Source: Deltaproteobacteria bacterium
GTDB taxonomy: Bacteria > Desulfobacterota_E > Deferrimicrobia > Deferrimicrobiales > Deferrimicrobiaceae
NCBI GenBank assembly: GCA_023489025.1
Contig: JAMDCN010000153.1
Coordinates: forward strand, 1-14,031
Length of the DNA stretch: 14,031 bases
Direction of reading: 5' to 3'
Each line of letters begins with the position of its first letter. The first letter of the stretch is position 1. This document shows, piece after piece, positions 7,575-14,031 of this stretch. The position numbers were made by a program, and so were the translations under genes. The notes beneath the pieces are model-generated. The model saw only the letters and a program-made list of their open reading frames with translations. It searched no databases and was not told the origin of the DNA.

Positions 7575-7597
7575 GAATTGCGGAATTGCGGTTCCGC
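7575..7597 (-). other. Small tandem repeat and hairpin after the helicase gene
   Basis: GAATTGCG occurs twice in tandem (7575-7582, 7583-7590). GCGGAA (7580-7585) can pair with TTCCGC (7592-7597) around a 6-base loop. This lies just past the helicase stop. No T-run follows on the minus strand, so at most it is a weak terminator or an mRNA-end hairpin. Confidence 0.3.
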
Positions 7598-7599
7598 GG

Positions 7600-8970
7600 T
7601 TACCGTTGGGAGCGGCCCCGTGAAGAGAACCGGTCCCGATGCCCGCTCTTCCTGCCGCCGGGGCCGGAGGTCGGGCGCGCCTCGTTCCCGGCGTGCCGGG
7701 AAACCCGCGCCGGAGGAGAAGAGGACACGGTTCGCCCCGCGGAGAGGAACGCGGCGTCCACGGAGATCATGAACGGCCGTGGTTTCGACGGCGTTCGGCC
7801 CGTGTGGAAAACCGTCGGGGGCGCCGGTTTCGCCGGAGAAGCGAAGGCGTGGTCCGCGACCACGGCCAGGTGCTTGCTCATCAGGCGCTCGATGTCGGCG
7901 AGCAGCGGGCGCTCCTCGAAGCCGCAGAACGAGATCGCGGTACCCGACGCCCCGGCCCGCCCGGTGCGGCCGATCCGGTGGACGTACGCCTCCGGTTCGT
8001 TCGGCAGGTCGTAGTTGACAACGTGGGACAGGTCGACGATGTCGAGTCCCCGGGCGGCGATGTCGGTGGCCACCAGGACCCGGATCGTCCCCTTCTTGAA
8101 GGCCGAGAGGGCGCGCTCCCTCGCCCCCTGCGACTTGTCCCCGTGGATCGCCTCGACGCGCACCCCCGCGCGGCTCAGGGTCCGCTCCACGCGGTCGGCG
8201 CCGTGCCGCGTCCGCGTGAACACGAGGGCGTTCTTGATCTCTTCGTCGGCGAGGAGCGTTTTCAACAGATCCGCCTTGGACGCCTTTTCCACGTAGTAGA
8301 GGCGATGCTCCACGTCTTCGGCAGGCGCGGAAGCGGCAGCGACCTGGACCCGCACCGGATCGCGGAGCAGGGTGGCCGAAAGGCGGACGATCTCCGGCGG
8401 CATCGTCGCGGAGAACATCAGCGTCTGCCGTTTCGCGGGGAGTTTCTCGATGATGCGGCGAATGTCGACGATGAAGCCCATGTCCAGCATCCGGTCCGCC
8501 TCGTCCAGGACGAAGATCTCGACGGTGGAGAGGTTTACGAGCTTCTGCCCCATGAGGTCGAGGAGACGCCCCGGCGTGGCGACGAGGATGTCCACCCCTT
8601 TCTGCAGCGCCTGCTCCTGGGGCCTCTGGCTGACGCCGCCGTAGATGACGGCGTGCCGCATCCCGGTGTGTCGCCCGTAGTCGCCGAAACTTTCCCCGAT
8701 CTGCATGGCCAGTTCCCGCGTCGGGGTGAGGACGAGCGACCGGACGACCCGGCGCCCCCGGACGGTCCTGGTCTCCGCGGCGAGGCGGTGAAGGATGGGC
8801 AGCGCGAAGGCGGCCGTCTTTCCGGTGCCGGTCTGGGCGGAGCCGAGCAGGTCCTTCCCCTGGAGCACGTGGGGAATCGCCTTTTCCTGGATGGGGGTCG
8901 GAGTCGTGTAGTGCATTTCCTGAACGGCCCGGAGGATCTCCGGGGACAAACCGAATTGTCGAAACGGCAT
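7600..8970 (-). CDS. rhlE: DEAD-box ATP-dependent RNA helicase, RhlE-like
   Basis: The 456-residue protein has every DEAD-box motif in order: Q motif (F6 to Q28, PTPIQ), I AQTGTGKT (45-52), Ia PTREL (83-87), GG (111-112), Ib TPGR (132-135), II DEAD (156-159), III SAT (187-189), then IV, V ARGLD (306-310) and [10 protein letters not shown] (331-338). It unwinds short RNA duplexes using ATP in the cytoplasm; relatives act in ribosome assembly and RNA decay. RhlE rather than CsdA/DbpA is suggested by the [16 protein letters not shown] start and by the absence of a folded RNA-binding domain. The tail (about 375-456) is Ser/Pro/Arg-rich and probably disordered. The ATG is preceded by AGGAGAAAAAGGAAAACG, giving a strong purine-rich ribosome site. 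A promoter candidate and a tandem duplication lie about 130-190 bp upstream. Long open frames on the opposite strand here are shadows. Confidence 0.95.
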   Translation of the reverse strand: MPFRQFGLSPEILRAVQEMHYTTPTPIQEKAIPHVLQGKDLLGSAQTGTGKTAAFALPILHRLAAETRTVRGRRVVRSLVLTPTRELAMQIGESFGDYGRHTGMRHAVIYGGVSQRPQEQALQKGVDILVATPGRLLDLMGQKLVNLSTVEIFVLDEADRMLDMGFIVDIRRIIEKLPAKRQTLMFSATMPPEIVRLSATLLRDPVRVQVAAASAPAEDVEHRLYYVEKASKADLLKTLLADEEIKNALVFTRTRHGADRVERTLSRAGVRVEAIHGDKSQGARERALSAFKKGTIRVLVATDIAARGLDIVDLSHVVNYDLPNEPEAYVHRIGRTGRAGASGTAISFCGFEERPLLADIERLMSKHLAVVADHAFASPAKPAPPTVFHTGRTPSKPRPFMISVDAAFLSAGRTVSSSPPARVSRHAGNEARPTSGPGGRKSGHRDRFSSRGRSQR

Positions 8971-9099
8971 CGTTTTCCTTTTTCTCCTGAGGATCGGTTG
9001 AGAGATGGTTGGCGGACGAAGGGCCTACGGGTCGATATGAGCTGGGGGTACCTGGAACGCTGCGGGGGTTTTTGGATTAAGGGGACTCAAATCGGGGAT

Positions 9100-9128
9100 A
9101 ACGTATCACACCGTTCGGGAGGTTGCAA
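9100..9128 (-). promoter_or_regulatory. Possible promoter of the RhlE-like gene
   Basis: On the minus strand TTGCAA (9128-9123) stands 17 bases before TACGTT (9105-9100), which is preceded by TGA as in an extended -10. Matches to the sigma-70 consensus are 4/6 and 3/6. The spacing and position, about 130 bp before the helicase start, favour it, but the -10 is weak. Confidence 0.3.
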
Positions 9129-9157
9129 CACCCTATAGATCCACACCCTATAGATCC
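9128..9157. repeat. Perfect 15-bp tandem duplication between trxB and the helicase gene
   Basis: ACACCCTATAGATCC occurs at 9128-9142 and again, without change or spacer, at 9143-9157. Each copy contains the palindrome CTATAG. The pair lies 12 bp past the trxB stop and abuts the -35-like TTGCAA of the possible helicase promoter. It may be a chance slippage duplication or a pair of binding sites. Confidence 0.9.
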
Positions 9158-9169
9158 GCATGGCCGGCC

Positions 9170-10093
9170 TTATCGACCTTCCGCCTCGAGGAACCGTTCG
9201 GCTTCGATGGCGGCCCGACAACCGGCCCCCGCCGCGGTGACGGCTTGGCGGTAGACCTTGTCGTGCACGTCCCCGGCGGCGAACACTCCTTCGACGTTGG
9301 TCTTCGCGCCGTCGCGCAGGACGATATAGCCGTTGTCGAGGGCCAATTGCCCCTCGAAGATCTTCGTGTTCGGGTCGTGCCCGATGGCGACGAAGACCCC
9401 GTCGATCTTCCGGACGGACTCCGACCCGTCTTTCGTGCTCTTCAGCCGGACCGCGGAGACCTCGTTCTTCGCCGGGTCGAGGATGTCCGCGATCACGGTG
9501 TCGAGGACGAACTCGATCTTCGGGTTTTTCCGCGCGCGGTCGACCATGATCTTCGTGGCGCGGAACCGGTCCCTTCGATGGACAAGGAGCACCTTCGACG
9601 CGAACCGGGTGAGGAAAACCGCCTCCTCAAGCGCGGTGTCGCCTCCGCCGACCACGACGATCTCGCGGTCCCGGAAGAAGGCGCCGTCGCAGGTGGCGCA
9701 GGTGGATACGCCCCGCCCCATCAGCTTCTTCTCCGATTCCAGGCCCAGGAGCCTGGCCGAGGCGCCGGTGGCGACGATCAGGGTGCGCGCCATGTGGGTG
9801 TTCTCCTCCGTGTTCACCGCGAAGGGGCGTTTCGAAAGGTCCACGCCGACGACCGTTTCCGCGAGGTACGCCGCTCCGAACCGTTCCGCCTGCTTCCGCA
9901 TGAGGTCGACGAGCTCCGGTCCCTGGATCCCCGCGGGGAACCCGGGGAAGTTCTCGACCTCGGTGGTCAGCGTCAGCTGCCCCCCCGGTTCGCGGCCATC
10001 CAGCACCAGCGGGGCGAGGTTGGCGCGCGCGGCGTAGATGGCGGCGGTCGAGCCCGCGCAGCCGGAACCGAGGATGACGACGTCGTGGATCAT
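9170..10093 (-). CDS. trxB: Thioredoxin reductase (NADPH, FAD)
   Basis: This cytoplasmic flavoenzyme passes electrons from NADPH through FAD to its CxxC pair and on to thioredoxin. At 307 residues it has the usual length. It shows the FAD dinucleotide motif GSGCAG (9-14), GGQL (37-40), ENFPGFP, the redox-active CATC (132-135), the NADPH motif GGGDTA (149-154) followed by HRRDRFRA (172-179), where the arginines suggest NADPH binding, and the second FAD motif AAGDV with the usual [10 protein letters not shown] near the end. Cysteine replaces the common proline in the first glycine motif. ATG 10093 is chosen because GGGAGGAA stands ten bases before it and the next residues are the family start. 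The open frame continues upstream across the bacterioferritin-like gene, but that is not coding. No thioredoxin gene is present in the window. It is divergent from the ferritin-like gene, with a shared 102-bp spacer. Confidence 0.96.
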   Translation of the reverse strand: MIHDVVILGSGCAGSTAAIYAARANLAPLVLDGREPGGQLTLTTEVENFPGFPAGIQGPELVDLMRKQAERFGAAYLAETVVGVDLSKRPFAVNTEENTHMARTLIVATGASARLLGLESEKKLMGRGVSTCATCDGAFFRDREIVVVGGGDTALEEAVFLTRFASKVLLVHRRDRFRATKIMVDRARKNPKIEFVLDTVIADILDPAKNEVSAVRLKSTKDGSESVRKIDGVFVAIGHDPNTKIFEGQLALDNGYIVLRDGAKTNVEGVFAAGDVHDKVYRQAVTAAGAGCRAAIEAERFLEAEGR

Positions 10094-10195
10094 GCGGTGG
10101 GTTCCTCCCTTGGGGGATGACTTCCCGTGCCCCCTTGTGCAAGAATACATCCCGACAGGATGGAATTTCCACAACGAACGAAGGAGGAACGACCG
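10094..10195. promoter_or_regulatory. Divergent start region of trxB and the ferritin-like gene
   Basis: This 102-bp spacer carries both ribosome sites: GGGAGGAA for trxB at 10109-10102 on the minus strand, and AGGAGG for the ferritin-like gene at 10183-10188. A TTGTGCAAGAATACAT stretch at 10135-10150 is the most promoter-like part. I cannot fix matched -35/-10 pairs for either gene. Joint control by oxidative stress or iron would make sense but no operator is recognisable. Confidence 0.3.
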
Positions 10196-10627
10196 ATGGC
10201 CAGCAATAAACCGTCCGCGGAGTTGCTCGACCTTCTGAACCAGGCGATCGCCCGGGAGATCCAGGTCTCTGTGCAATACATGTGGCAGCACGTCCTCTGG
10301 AAAGGGGTCCAGGGGTACGCGGTCAAGGACGCCTTCAAGACGACCGCCATCACGGAGATGAAGCATGCCGAGGCGATCGCGGAGCGGCTGAACTACCTGG
10401 GGGGGATCCCGACCACGAAGCCGGCGCCGATCTTCATCGGCGCCACGCTCAAGGAGATGATCGAGACGGACAAGAAGGACGAGGAGACGGCGATCTCGAT
10501 GTACAAGAAGATCATCCTGGTCGCCCGGAAGCAGGGGGACGAGACCACGGAGTTCCTCTTCAACAAGATCCTCTCGGACGAGGAGGGGCACCACGACCTC
10601 TTCACCACCCTCCTCGAGAAGGATTGA
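10196..10627 (+). CDS. Bacterioferritin-like ferritin-family protein lacking the last helix
   Basis: The 143-residue four-helix protein aligns with bacterioferritin at an offset of three. E21, E54 with H57 (EMKH), E97, and E130 with H133 (DEEGHH) match the six di-iron ferroxidase ligands E18, E51, H54, E94, E127 and H130. M55 matches Met52, the axial haem ligand between subunits. The protein would oxidise and store iron, or remove peroxide with iron, in the cytoplasm. It ends where bacterioferritin would enter its short fifth helix, so about 15-18 residues are missing. That could alter the 24-subunit cage, so other ferritin-like subfamilies remain possible. ATG 10196 is chosen because AGGAGG stands just upstream; an in-frame ATG at 10127 would add 23 residues without resemblance to the family. 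It is divergent from trxB and followed by a strong terminator, so it is probably transcribed alone. Confidence 0.88.
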   Translation: MASNKPSAELLDLLNQAIAREIQVSVQYMWQHVLWKGVQGYAVKDAFKTTAITEMKHAEAIAERLNYLGGIPTTKPAPIFIGATLKEMIETDKKDEETAISMYKKIILVARKQGDETTEFLFNKILSDEEGHHDLFTTLLEKD

Positions 10628-10665
10628 GGAGAGTTCTTTCCCGAGCGAAGCGAATCGCACCGGAG

Positions 10666-10703
10666 CGGCCGGTATCCCTCCGTGGGACCCGGCCGTTGTT
10701 TTT
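10666..10703 (+). terminator. Intrinsic terminator of the ferritin-like gene
   Basis: CGGCCGG (10666-10672) pairs perfectly with CCGGCCG (10689-10695). Inside it TCCC (10675-10678) pairs with GGGA (10684-10687) around a 5-base loop. TTGTTTTT follows (10696-10703). It lies 38 bases after the stop codon. Confidence 0.82.
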
Positions 10704-10745
10704 CGTGGAAAGAAGCGGGGTTCCCCACCGCGCGGCAGGCCCGGC

Positions 10746-11858
10746 GTGAACCATCCCCCGGAAGATCCGCGCACCGCTGCGTGGATCTCCGCCGCGCTCC
10801 TGCGCTGGTTCCGGACGGCGGCCCGTCCGATGGCGTGGCGGGAGACCCGGGATCCGTATCGCATCTGGGTCTCGGAGATCATGCTCCAGCAGACCCGGGT
10901 CGAAACCGTCGCTCCCTACTACGAACGCTTTCTCCTGAAATTCCCCGAGGTGGGATCCCTTTCCCGGGCGCCGCTGGACGACGTCCTGAAGGCGTGGGAG
11001 GGACTTGGGTACTATTCCCGCGCGAGAAACCTCCACCGGGCCGCCGGGATCATCGTTGCCCGCCACGGCGCCAAGGTGCCGCGCACGGTGGAGGCGCTCG
11101 AGGCGCTTCCCGGGATCGGCCGATCGACGGCCGGGGCGATCGCCGCGATCGCCTTCGGGGCGGACGTCCCGATCCTCGACGCGAACGCCCGTCGTGTGGT
11201 CGCCCGTCTTTTCGCCGTCGAAGGGGATCTCCGTTCCTCCACGGTCGAGAACGCCCTTTGGGAGCGGTCCGCGCGCCTGGTGCGGAAGGGAAAAGGTCGG
11301 GACACGGCCCTCGCGGTGATGGACCTGGGCGCCGTCGTTTGCCTGCCGAACTTTCCGCGCTGCGGGGAGTGCCCTGTGAGATCCCGTTGTTCCTCCTTTC
11401 TTCGTGGGCTACAGGATTCGATCCCTCCGAAGCGCGCGAAGAAAGTCCTCCCGCATCACGACGTCGTGGCAGCGGTGTTCCGACGGACGGACGGCGCGCT
11501 GTTCCTGATGCGTCGGCCGCCCAATGGACTTCTGGGGGGATTGTGGGCCTTCCCTTCGGGGAGGCGCGACCCGGGGGAGACCCTTGTGGATGCGCTGCGG
11601 CGTTCGCTCCGGGAGAAACTTCAGGTGCGCGCGGCGATCCAAAGGGAAGTGGGAGCCGTCCGACATGCCTATTCCCACTACCGGATCACCCTCCACGGCT
11701 TTCTTTGCGAGACGTCGTGGGGCGCGTTGCCGGCGGGAGAGGGAACGGGGTGGCTCCCCGGGCACGAGGAAGGAACATTCGCCCTTCCACGGGCGGACCG
11801 CAAGTTGGTCGAATTCATCAGCCGTCAACATGGCGGTGTGTGCGCCCCTGAAAGGTGA
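10746..11858 (+). CDS. mutY: A/G-specific adenine DNA glycosylase MutY
   Basis: MutY removes adenine mispaired with 8-oxoguanine, the start of base-excision repair that prevents G:C to T:A changes. The 370-residue protein has the catalytic glutamate in [12 protein letters not shown] (E44), [11 protein letters not shown] (86-96), the helix-hairpin-helix [12 protein letters not shown] (121-132), the catalytic aspartate in PILDANARR (D145) and the 4Fe-4S loop C199-x6-C206-x2-C209-x5-C215. The C-terminal half is the NUDIX-like 8-oxoG recognition domain (about 237-360), with [14 protein letters not shown] and [13 protein letters not shown], the latter like the FSH motif. All functional residues look intact. 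The start is GTG 10746; its ribosome site is poor and the next ATG (codon 29) would remove conserved helix residues, so GTG is kept. It follows the terminator of the ferritin-like gene and therefore needs its own promoter, which I do not see. Confidence 0.96.
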   Translation: MNHPPEDPRTAAWISAALLRWFRTAARPMAWRETRDPYRIWVSEIMLQQTRVETVAPYYERFLLKFPEVGSLSRAPLDDVLKAWEGLGYYSRARNLHRAAGIIVARHGAKVPRTVEALEALPGIGRSTAGAIAAIAFGADVPILDANARRVVARLFAVEGDLRSSTVENALWERSARLVRKGKGRDTALAVMDLGAVVCLPNFPRCGECPVRSRCSSFLRGLQDSIPPKRAKKVLPHHDVVAAVFRRTDGALFLMRRPPNGLLGGLWAFPSGRRDPGETLVDALRRSLREKLQVRAAIQREVGAVRHAYSHYRITLHGFLCETSWGALPAGEGTGWLPGHEEGTFALPRADRKLVEFISRQHGGVCAPER

Positions 11859-11881
11859 TGTGCCCCCGGGGCCGGTTCTTC

Positions 11882-11914
11882 GGGTACAATGACTCCGGGG
11901 GGTGTACCCACCCC
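11882..11914. promoter_or_regulatory. Inverted repeat and hairpin before the livK-like gene
   Basis: GGGTACA (11882-11888) and TGTACCC (11903-11909) are a perfect 7-bp inverted repeat with a 14-bp spacer. The left arm overlaps TACAAT (11885-11890), a -10-like box without a good -35. A second, competing stem can form from GGGGTG (11899-11904) and CACCCC (11909-11914). It may be an operator or an RNA switch in the leader; only the pairing is seen. Confidence 0.4.
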
Positions 11915-11951
11915 GCCATAGCTATCCCCCCGGCGTACGAAAGGAGGAACG

Positions 11952-13088
11952 ATGAAGCGCGCAACCCTTGCCCTCGCCTTTCTTTTTCCGGCACTGGCGG
12001 CGATCGTCCCCTCCCACGCGAAAGAGATCAAGATCGGCCTGATCACGCCGCTTTCCGGCGACGTCAAGACATTCGGCGAGTCGGTCCGGAACTCCTTCCT
12101 GATCGCCGTAGAGGAGGCAAACGCCAGGGGCGGCGTCGCCGGGATGAAGATCACGTACGTCATCCAGGACGACAAGAACGACGCCACGGAGGCGGCGAAC
12201 GTGGCGAACCTCCTCGTGAACCAGCAGCGCGTGAAGGCGATCGTGGGGTCCGTCACATCGAAGACGACGATCCCGGTTTCCGACATCATCCAGTCGGCGA
12301 AGATCCCGGCGATCTCGCCAACGGCGACGAATCCGAAGGTGACGGCGGCGGACGGGAAGCGGAAGGACTACATGTTCCGCGCCTGCTTCATCGACCCGTT
12401 CCAGGGGACCGTGATGGCGAAGTTCTCCCGGGAAACGCTGAAGGGGAAGAGCGCCGCGGTGCTGTATGACGCATCGAACGACTACTCGAGGGGGATCGCC
12501 GAGGTCTTCCGCGACGCCTTCCGGAAACAGGGCGGCAAGGTGGCGGCGTTCGAATCGTACGGGAAGGACGACGTGGATTTTTCCGCTCTCCTTACGAAGG
12601 TGAAGACGTCCGGCGCAGACGTTCTCTTCCTGCCGGATTACTACAACAAGGTCGGCCTGATCGCCAAGCAGGTCCAGGAGAAGGGGCTCAAGGTCCGCCT
12701 GGTCGGGCCGGACGGGTGGGACTCCCCCGACCTGGTGAAGATCGCCGGGAGCGCCATCGAGGGAGGCTACTTTTCCAACCACTACTCCCCGGACGACCGG
12801 CGGCCGGAAGTCGTGGCGTGGGTGAAGAAGTACAAGGAGAAGCACGGACAGGTCCCCGACGCCCTCGGCACGCTGGCGTACGACGCGACGAACCTTCTCC
12901 TCGAGGCGATCCGCAAGGCGGGGAGCGACGACCCGAAGAAGATCCGGGAGGCCCTCGCCTCGATCAAGGACTTCAAGGCGGTCTCCGGAAAGTCCACGCT
13001 GGACAGGAACGGGGACAGCATCAAGAGCGCCGCGATCCTCAAGATCGAGGGAGGCAAGCAGAAATTCGTGAAGATGGTGAAACCGTAG
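11952..13088 (+). CDS. livK: Branched-chain amino acid-type ABC transporter substrate-binding protein
   Basis: A Sec signal peptide (MKRA, hydrophobic core, PSHA with cleavage after residue 23) precedes a type I periplasmic binding fold. The family start KIGLITPLSGDVKTFGES is clear. GSVTSKTT (99-106), SPTATNP (122-128) and FRACFIDPFQG (142-152) correspond to the ligand-binding loops of Leu/Ile/Val-binding proteins. There is no lipobox cysteine, so it should be free in the periplasm. At 378 residues it has a normal length. It would catch an amino acid or a related small acid or amide and hand it to the permease pair encoded next; family members vary widely in ligand, so leucine-type specificity is not assured. 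The start is firm: AAAGGAGGAACG stands before ATG 11952. The stop codon TAG overlaps or touches the start region of livH, which indicates one operon. Confidence 0.93.
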   Translation: MKRATLALAFLFPALAAIVPSHAKEIKIGLITPLSGDVKTFGESVRNSFLIAVEEANARGGVAGMKITYVIQDDKNDATEAANVANLLVNQQRVKAIVGSVTSKTTIPVSDIIQSAKIPAISPTATNPKVTAADGKRKDYMFRACFIDPFQGTVMAKFSRETLKGKSAAVLYDASNDYSRGIAEVFRDAFRKQGGKVAAFESYGKDDVDFSALLTKVKTSGADVLFLPDYYNKVGLIAKQVQEKGLKVRLVGPDGWDSPDLVKIAGSAIEGGYFSNHYSPDDRRPEVVAWVKKYKEKHGQVPDALGTLAYDATNLLLEAIRKAGSDDPKKIREALASIKDFKAVSGKSTLDRNGDSIKSAAILKIEGGKQKFVKMVKP

Positions 13089-13969
13089 AGTATTTCCTCC
13101 AGCAGGCGCTGAACGGCCTACAGCTCGGGTTCGTGTACGCCCTGATCGCCTTGGGGTACACGATGGTCTACGGCATCGTGCGCCTCATCAACTTCGCCCA
13201 CGGCGACGTCTTCATGGTCGGGGCGTTCCTGGCGTTCTACTCCATCGAGAAACTCCACCTGCCTCTGCCCGCCGTGTTCGCACTCGCCGCGGGAGGGTCC
13301 GCCTTCCTCGCGGTGGTCATCGAGCGGGTGGCGTACCGTCCGCTGCGAAACGCCCCGAAGATCGCTTCGCTGATCACCGCCATCGGCGTTTCCCTGTTCC
13401 TGGAGTACTTCACCGCGCTCCACCAGGTGTTCGGGCCGAACTATTACGCCTTCCCGCGTCCCTTCCAGGTGGTGTCCCTCGAGATCGGCGGGATCACGGT
13501 CACCAACATCCAGGGGATCATCCTCCTCGCCACGCTCGCCTCCCTGGGGGCGCTGCAATATGTCGTCTACCGGACGAAGGTGGGCCGGGGGATGCGCGCC
13601 GTCTCCCACGACTTCGTCACCGCGGGGTTGATGGGGGTCAACGTCAACGCCGTGATCTCTTTCACCTTCGGCCTCGGGGCGGCGCTCGCGGGGGTCGGGG
13701 GAGTGCTCTACGGGATCGCCTACCCGCAGATCAACACCTTCATGGGGGTGATGCCCGGCCTGAAGGCGTTCACCGCCGCCGTCCTCGGCGGTATCGGGTC
13801 CATCCCGGGGGCGGTACTCGGGGCCCTGATCATGGGGCAATCGGAGACGATGACCACGGCGTATCTCTCGTCCACCTACCGGGACGGTATCGCCTTCGTC
13901 CTCCTCATCGCCGTGCTGCTGTGGAAGCCCACCGGGATCCTCGGGAAGGCCCGGACGGAGAAGGTATGA
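13085..13969 (+). CDS. livH: Branched-chain amino acid-type ABC transporter permease LivH
   Basis: This 294-residue inner-membrane permease has about eight hydrophobic helices and is one of the two permeases of Liv-type importers. Family hallmarks (numbering from 13085) are NGLQLGFVYALIALGYTMVYG (10-30), LINFAHGDVFMVGAF (35-49), RPLRNAP, the GLMGVNVN cytoplasmic loop (181-188), LAGVGGVLYG, FTAAVLGGIGSIPGAVLG and the C-terminal LLWKPTGILG. The family start M-E-Y-F-L-Q-Q aligns to GTA-GAG-TAT-TTC at 13085, so no usual start codon is present there. The first in-frame GTG is 13133, inside the first helix, and no ATG, GTG or TTG lies just upstream. A GTA start overlapping the livK stop (GTAG), a sequence error, or a start inside helix 1 are the choices; I annotate the family-consistent position. 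A GGTG lies seven bases before it. The open frame running back into livK is not coding. Confidence 0.9.
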   Translation, partial: VEYFLQQALNGLQLGFVYALIALGYTMVYGIVRLINFAHGDVFMVGAFLAFYSIEKLHLPLPAVFALAAGGSAFLAVVIERVAYRPLRNAPKIASLITAIGVSLFLEYFTALHQVFGPNYYAFPRPFQVVSLEIGGITVTNIQGIILLATLASLGALQYVVYRTKVGRGMRAVSHDFVTAGLMGVNVNAVISFTFGLGAALAGVGGVLYGIAYPQINTFMGVMPGLKAFTAAVLGGIGSIPGAVLGALIMGQSETMTTAYLSSTYRDGIAFVLLIAVLLWKPTGILGKARTEKV

Positions 13970-13979
13970 CGGCGGGGCG

Positions 13980-14031
13980 ATGACCTTCCTGAACCCGTAC
14001 TGGGTGCAGATTTTCCAACTGGCGTGCATCG
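13980..14031 (+). CDS. livM: Branched-chain amino acid-type ABC transporter permease LivM, first 17 codons
   Basis: The frame from ATG 13980 reads MTFLNPYWVQIFQLACI and runs off the window. That matches the usual LivM start (short N-terminus, then NPY and the first helix) and the expected order livK-livH-livM. GGCGGGGCG before the ATG serves as ribosome site. The ATG follows the livH stop by ten bases. The rest of the gene and the ATPases livG and livF should lie beyond the right edge. Confidence 0.75.
   Translation, partial: MTFLNPYWVQIFQLACI

Noticed and set aside
7639..9138. A 499-codon open frame on the plus strand opposite the helicase gene
   Set aside because: It is the shadow of a gene with every DEAD-box motif in place, and its low-complexity composition resembles nothing known.
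9128..9157. CRISPR or phage attachment site from the tandem repeat
   Set aside because: Only two adjacent copies exist, without spacers, and no cas, integrase or tRNA gene is near.
9170..10882. Possible long N-terminal extension of trxB across the ferritin-like gene
   Set aside because: The extension is antisense to a well-supported ferritin-family gene, and ATG 10093 has a strong ribosome site and starts exactly at the family N-terminus.
11864..11871. CCCCGGGG palindrome after mutY as a terminator
   Set aside because: The stem has no room for a loop and is not followed by a T-run.
12716..13084. Possible N-terminal extension of livH inside livK
   Set aside because: These codons are a shifted reading of livK, rich in Arg, Gly and Pro, with no likeness to permeases.

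Overview
The window is GC-rich bacterial chromosome with closely packed genes, few spacers and frequent GGAG/GGAGG ribosome sites. The gene set (SUI1/YciH-type factor, class I aldolase, a very large DUF748 protein, a COG1067 Lon-type remnant, RhlE-like helicase, Liv-type ABC importer) fits a deltaproteobacterial (Desulfobacterota-like) organism. That placement is inferred from gene content and style, not from a marker gene. I see no rRNA, tRNA, CRISPR array, insertion sequence or phage gene.

Layout. 3-752 (+) is the end of a membrane-fusion (HlyD-type) efflux adaptor, cut by the window edge. It converges, with one base between the stop codons, on a SUI1/YciH-family gene (754-1089, -). A 186-bp divergent spacer leads to a class I fructose-bisphosphate aldolase (1276-2295, +). 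Next come a 1208-residue DUF748/AsmA-like envelope protein (2379-6005, +) and, 34 bases later, a 240-residue protein that joins the first part of a COG1067 Lon-like protease to its last part, with the middle missing. Two overlapping terminator hairpins of opposite polarity close this unit and the converging minus-strand genes.

The minus-strand block 6793-10093 holds, in transcription order, thioredoxin reductase (trxB), an RhlE-type DEAD-box helicase and a TVP38/TMEM64-family membrane protein. A perfect 15-bp tandem duplication lies between trxB and the helicase, abutting a possible helicase promoter. trxB is divergent from a bacterioferritin-like gene (10196-10627, +), which ends in a clear intrinsic terminator. 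mutY (10746-11858, +) follows.

The window ends with the start of a branched-chain amino acid type ABC importer: periplasmic binding protein, LivH permease, and the first 17 codons of LivM. The ATPase genes would be expected beyond the right edge.

Most genes are housekeeping (glycolysis/gluconeogenesis, redox and iron handling, oxidised-guanine repair, RNA remodelling, nutrient uptake). I found no convincing new multi-gene system. The points most worth a second look are the internally deleted Lon-like protein, the four modules spaced about 221 residues apart in the DUF748 protein, the lack of a normal start codon for livH, the bacterioferritin-like protein without its last helix, and the duplicated element upstream of the helicase.
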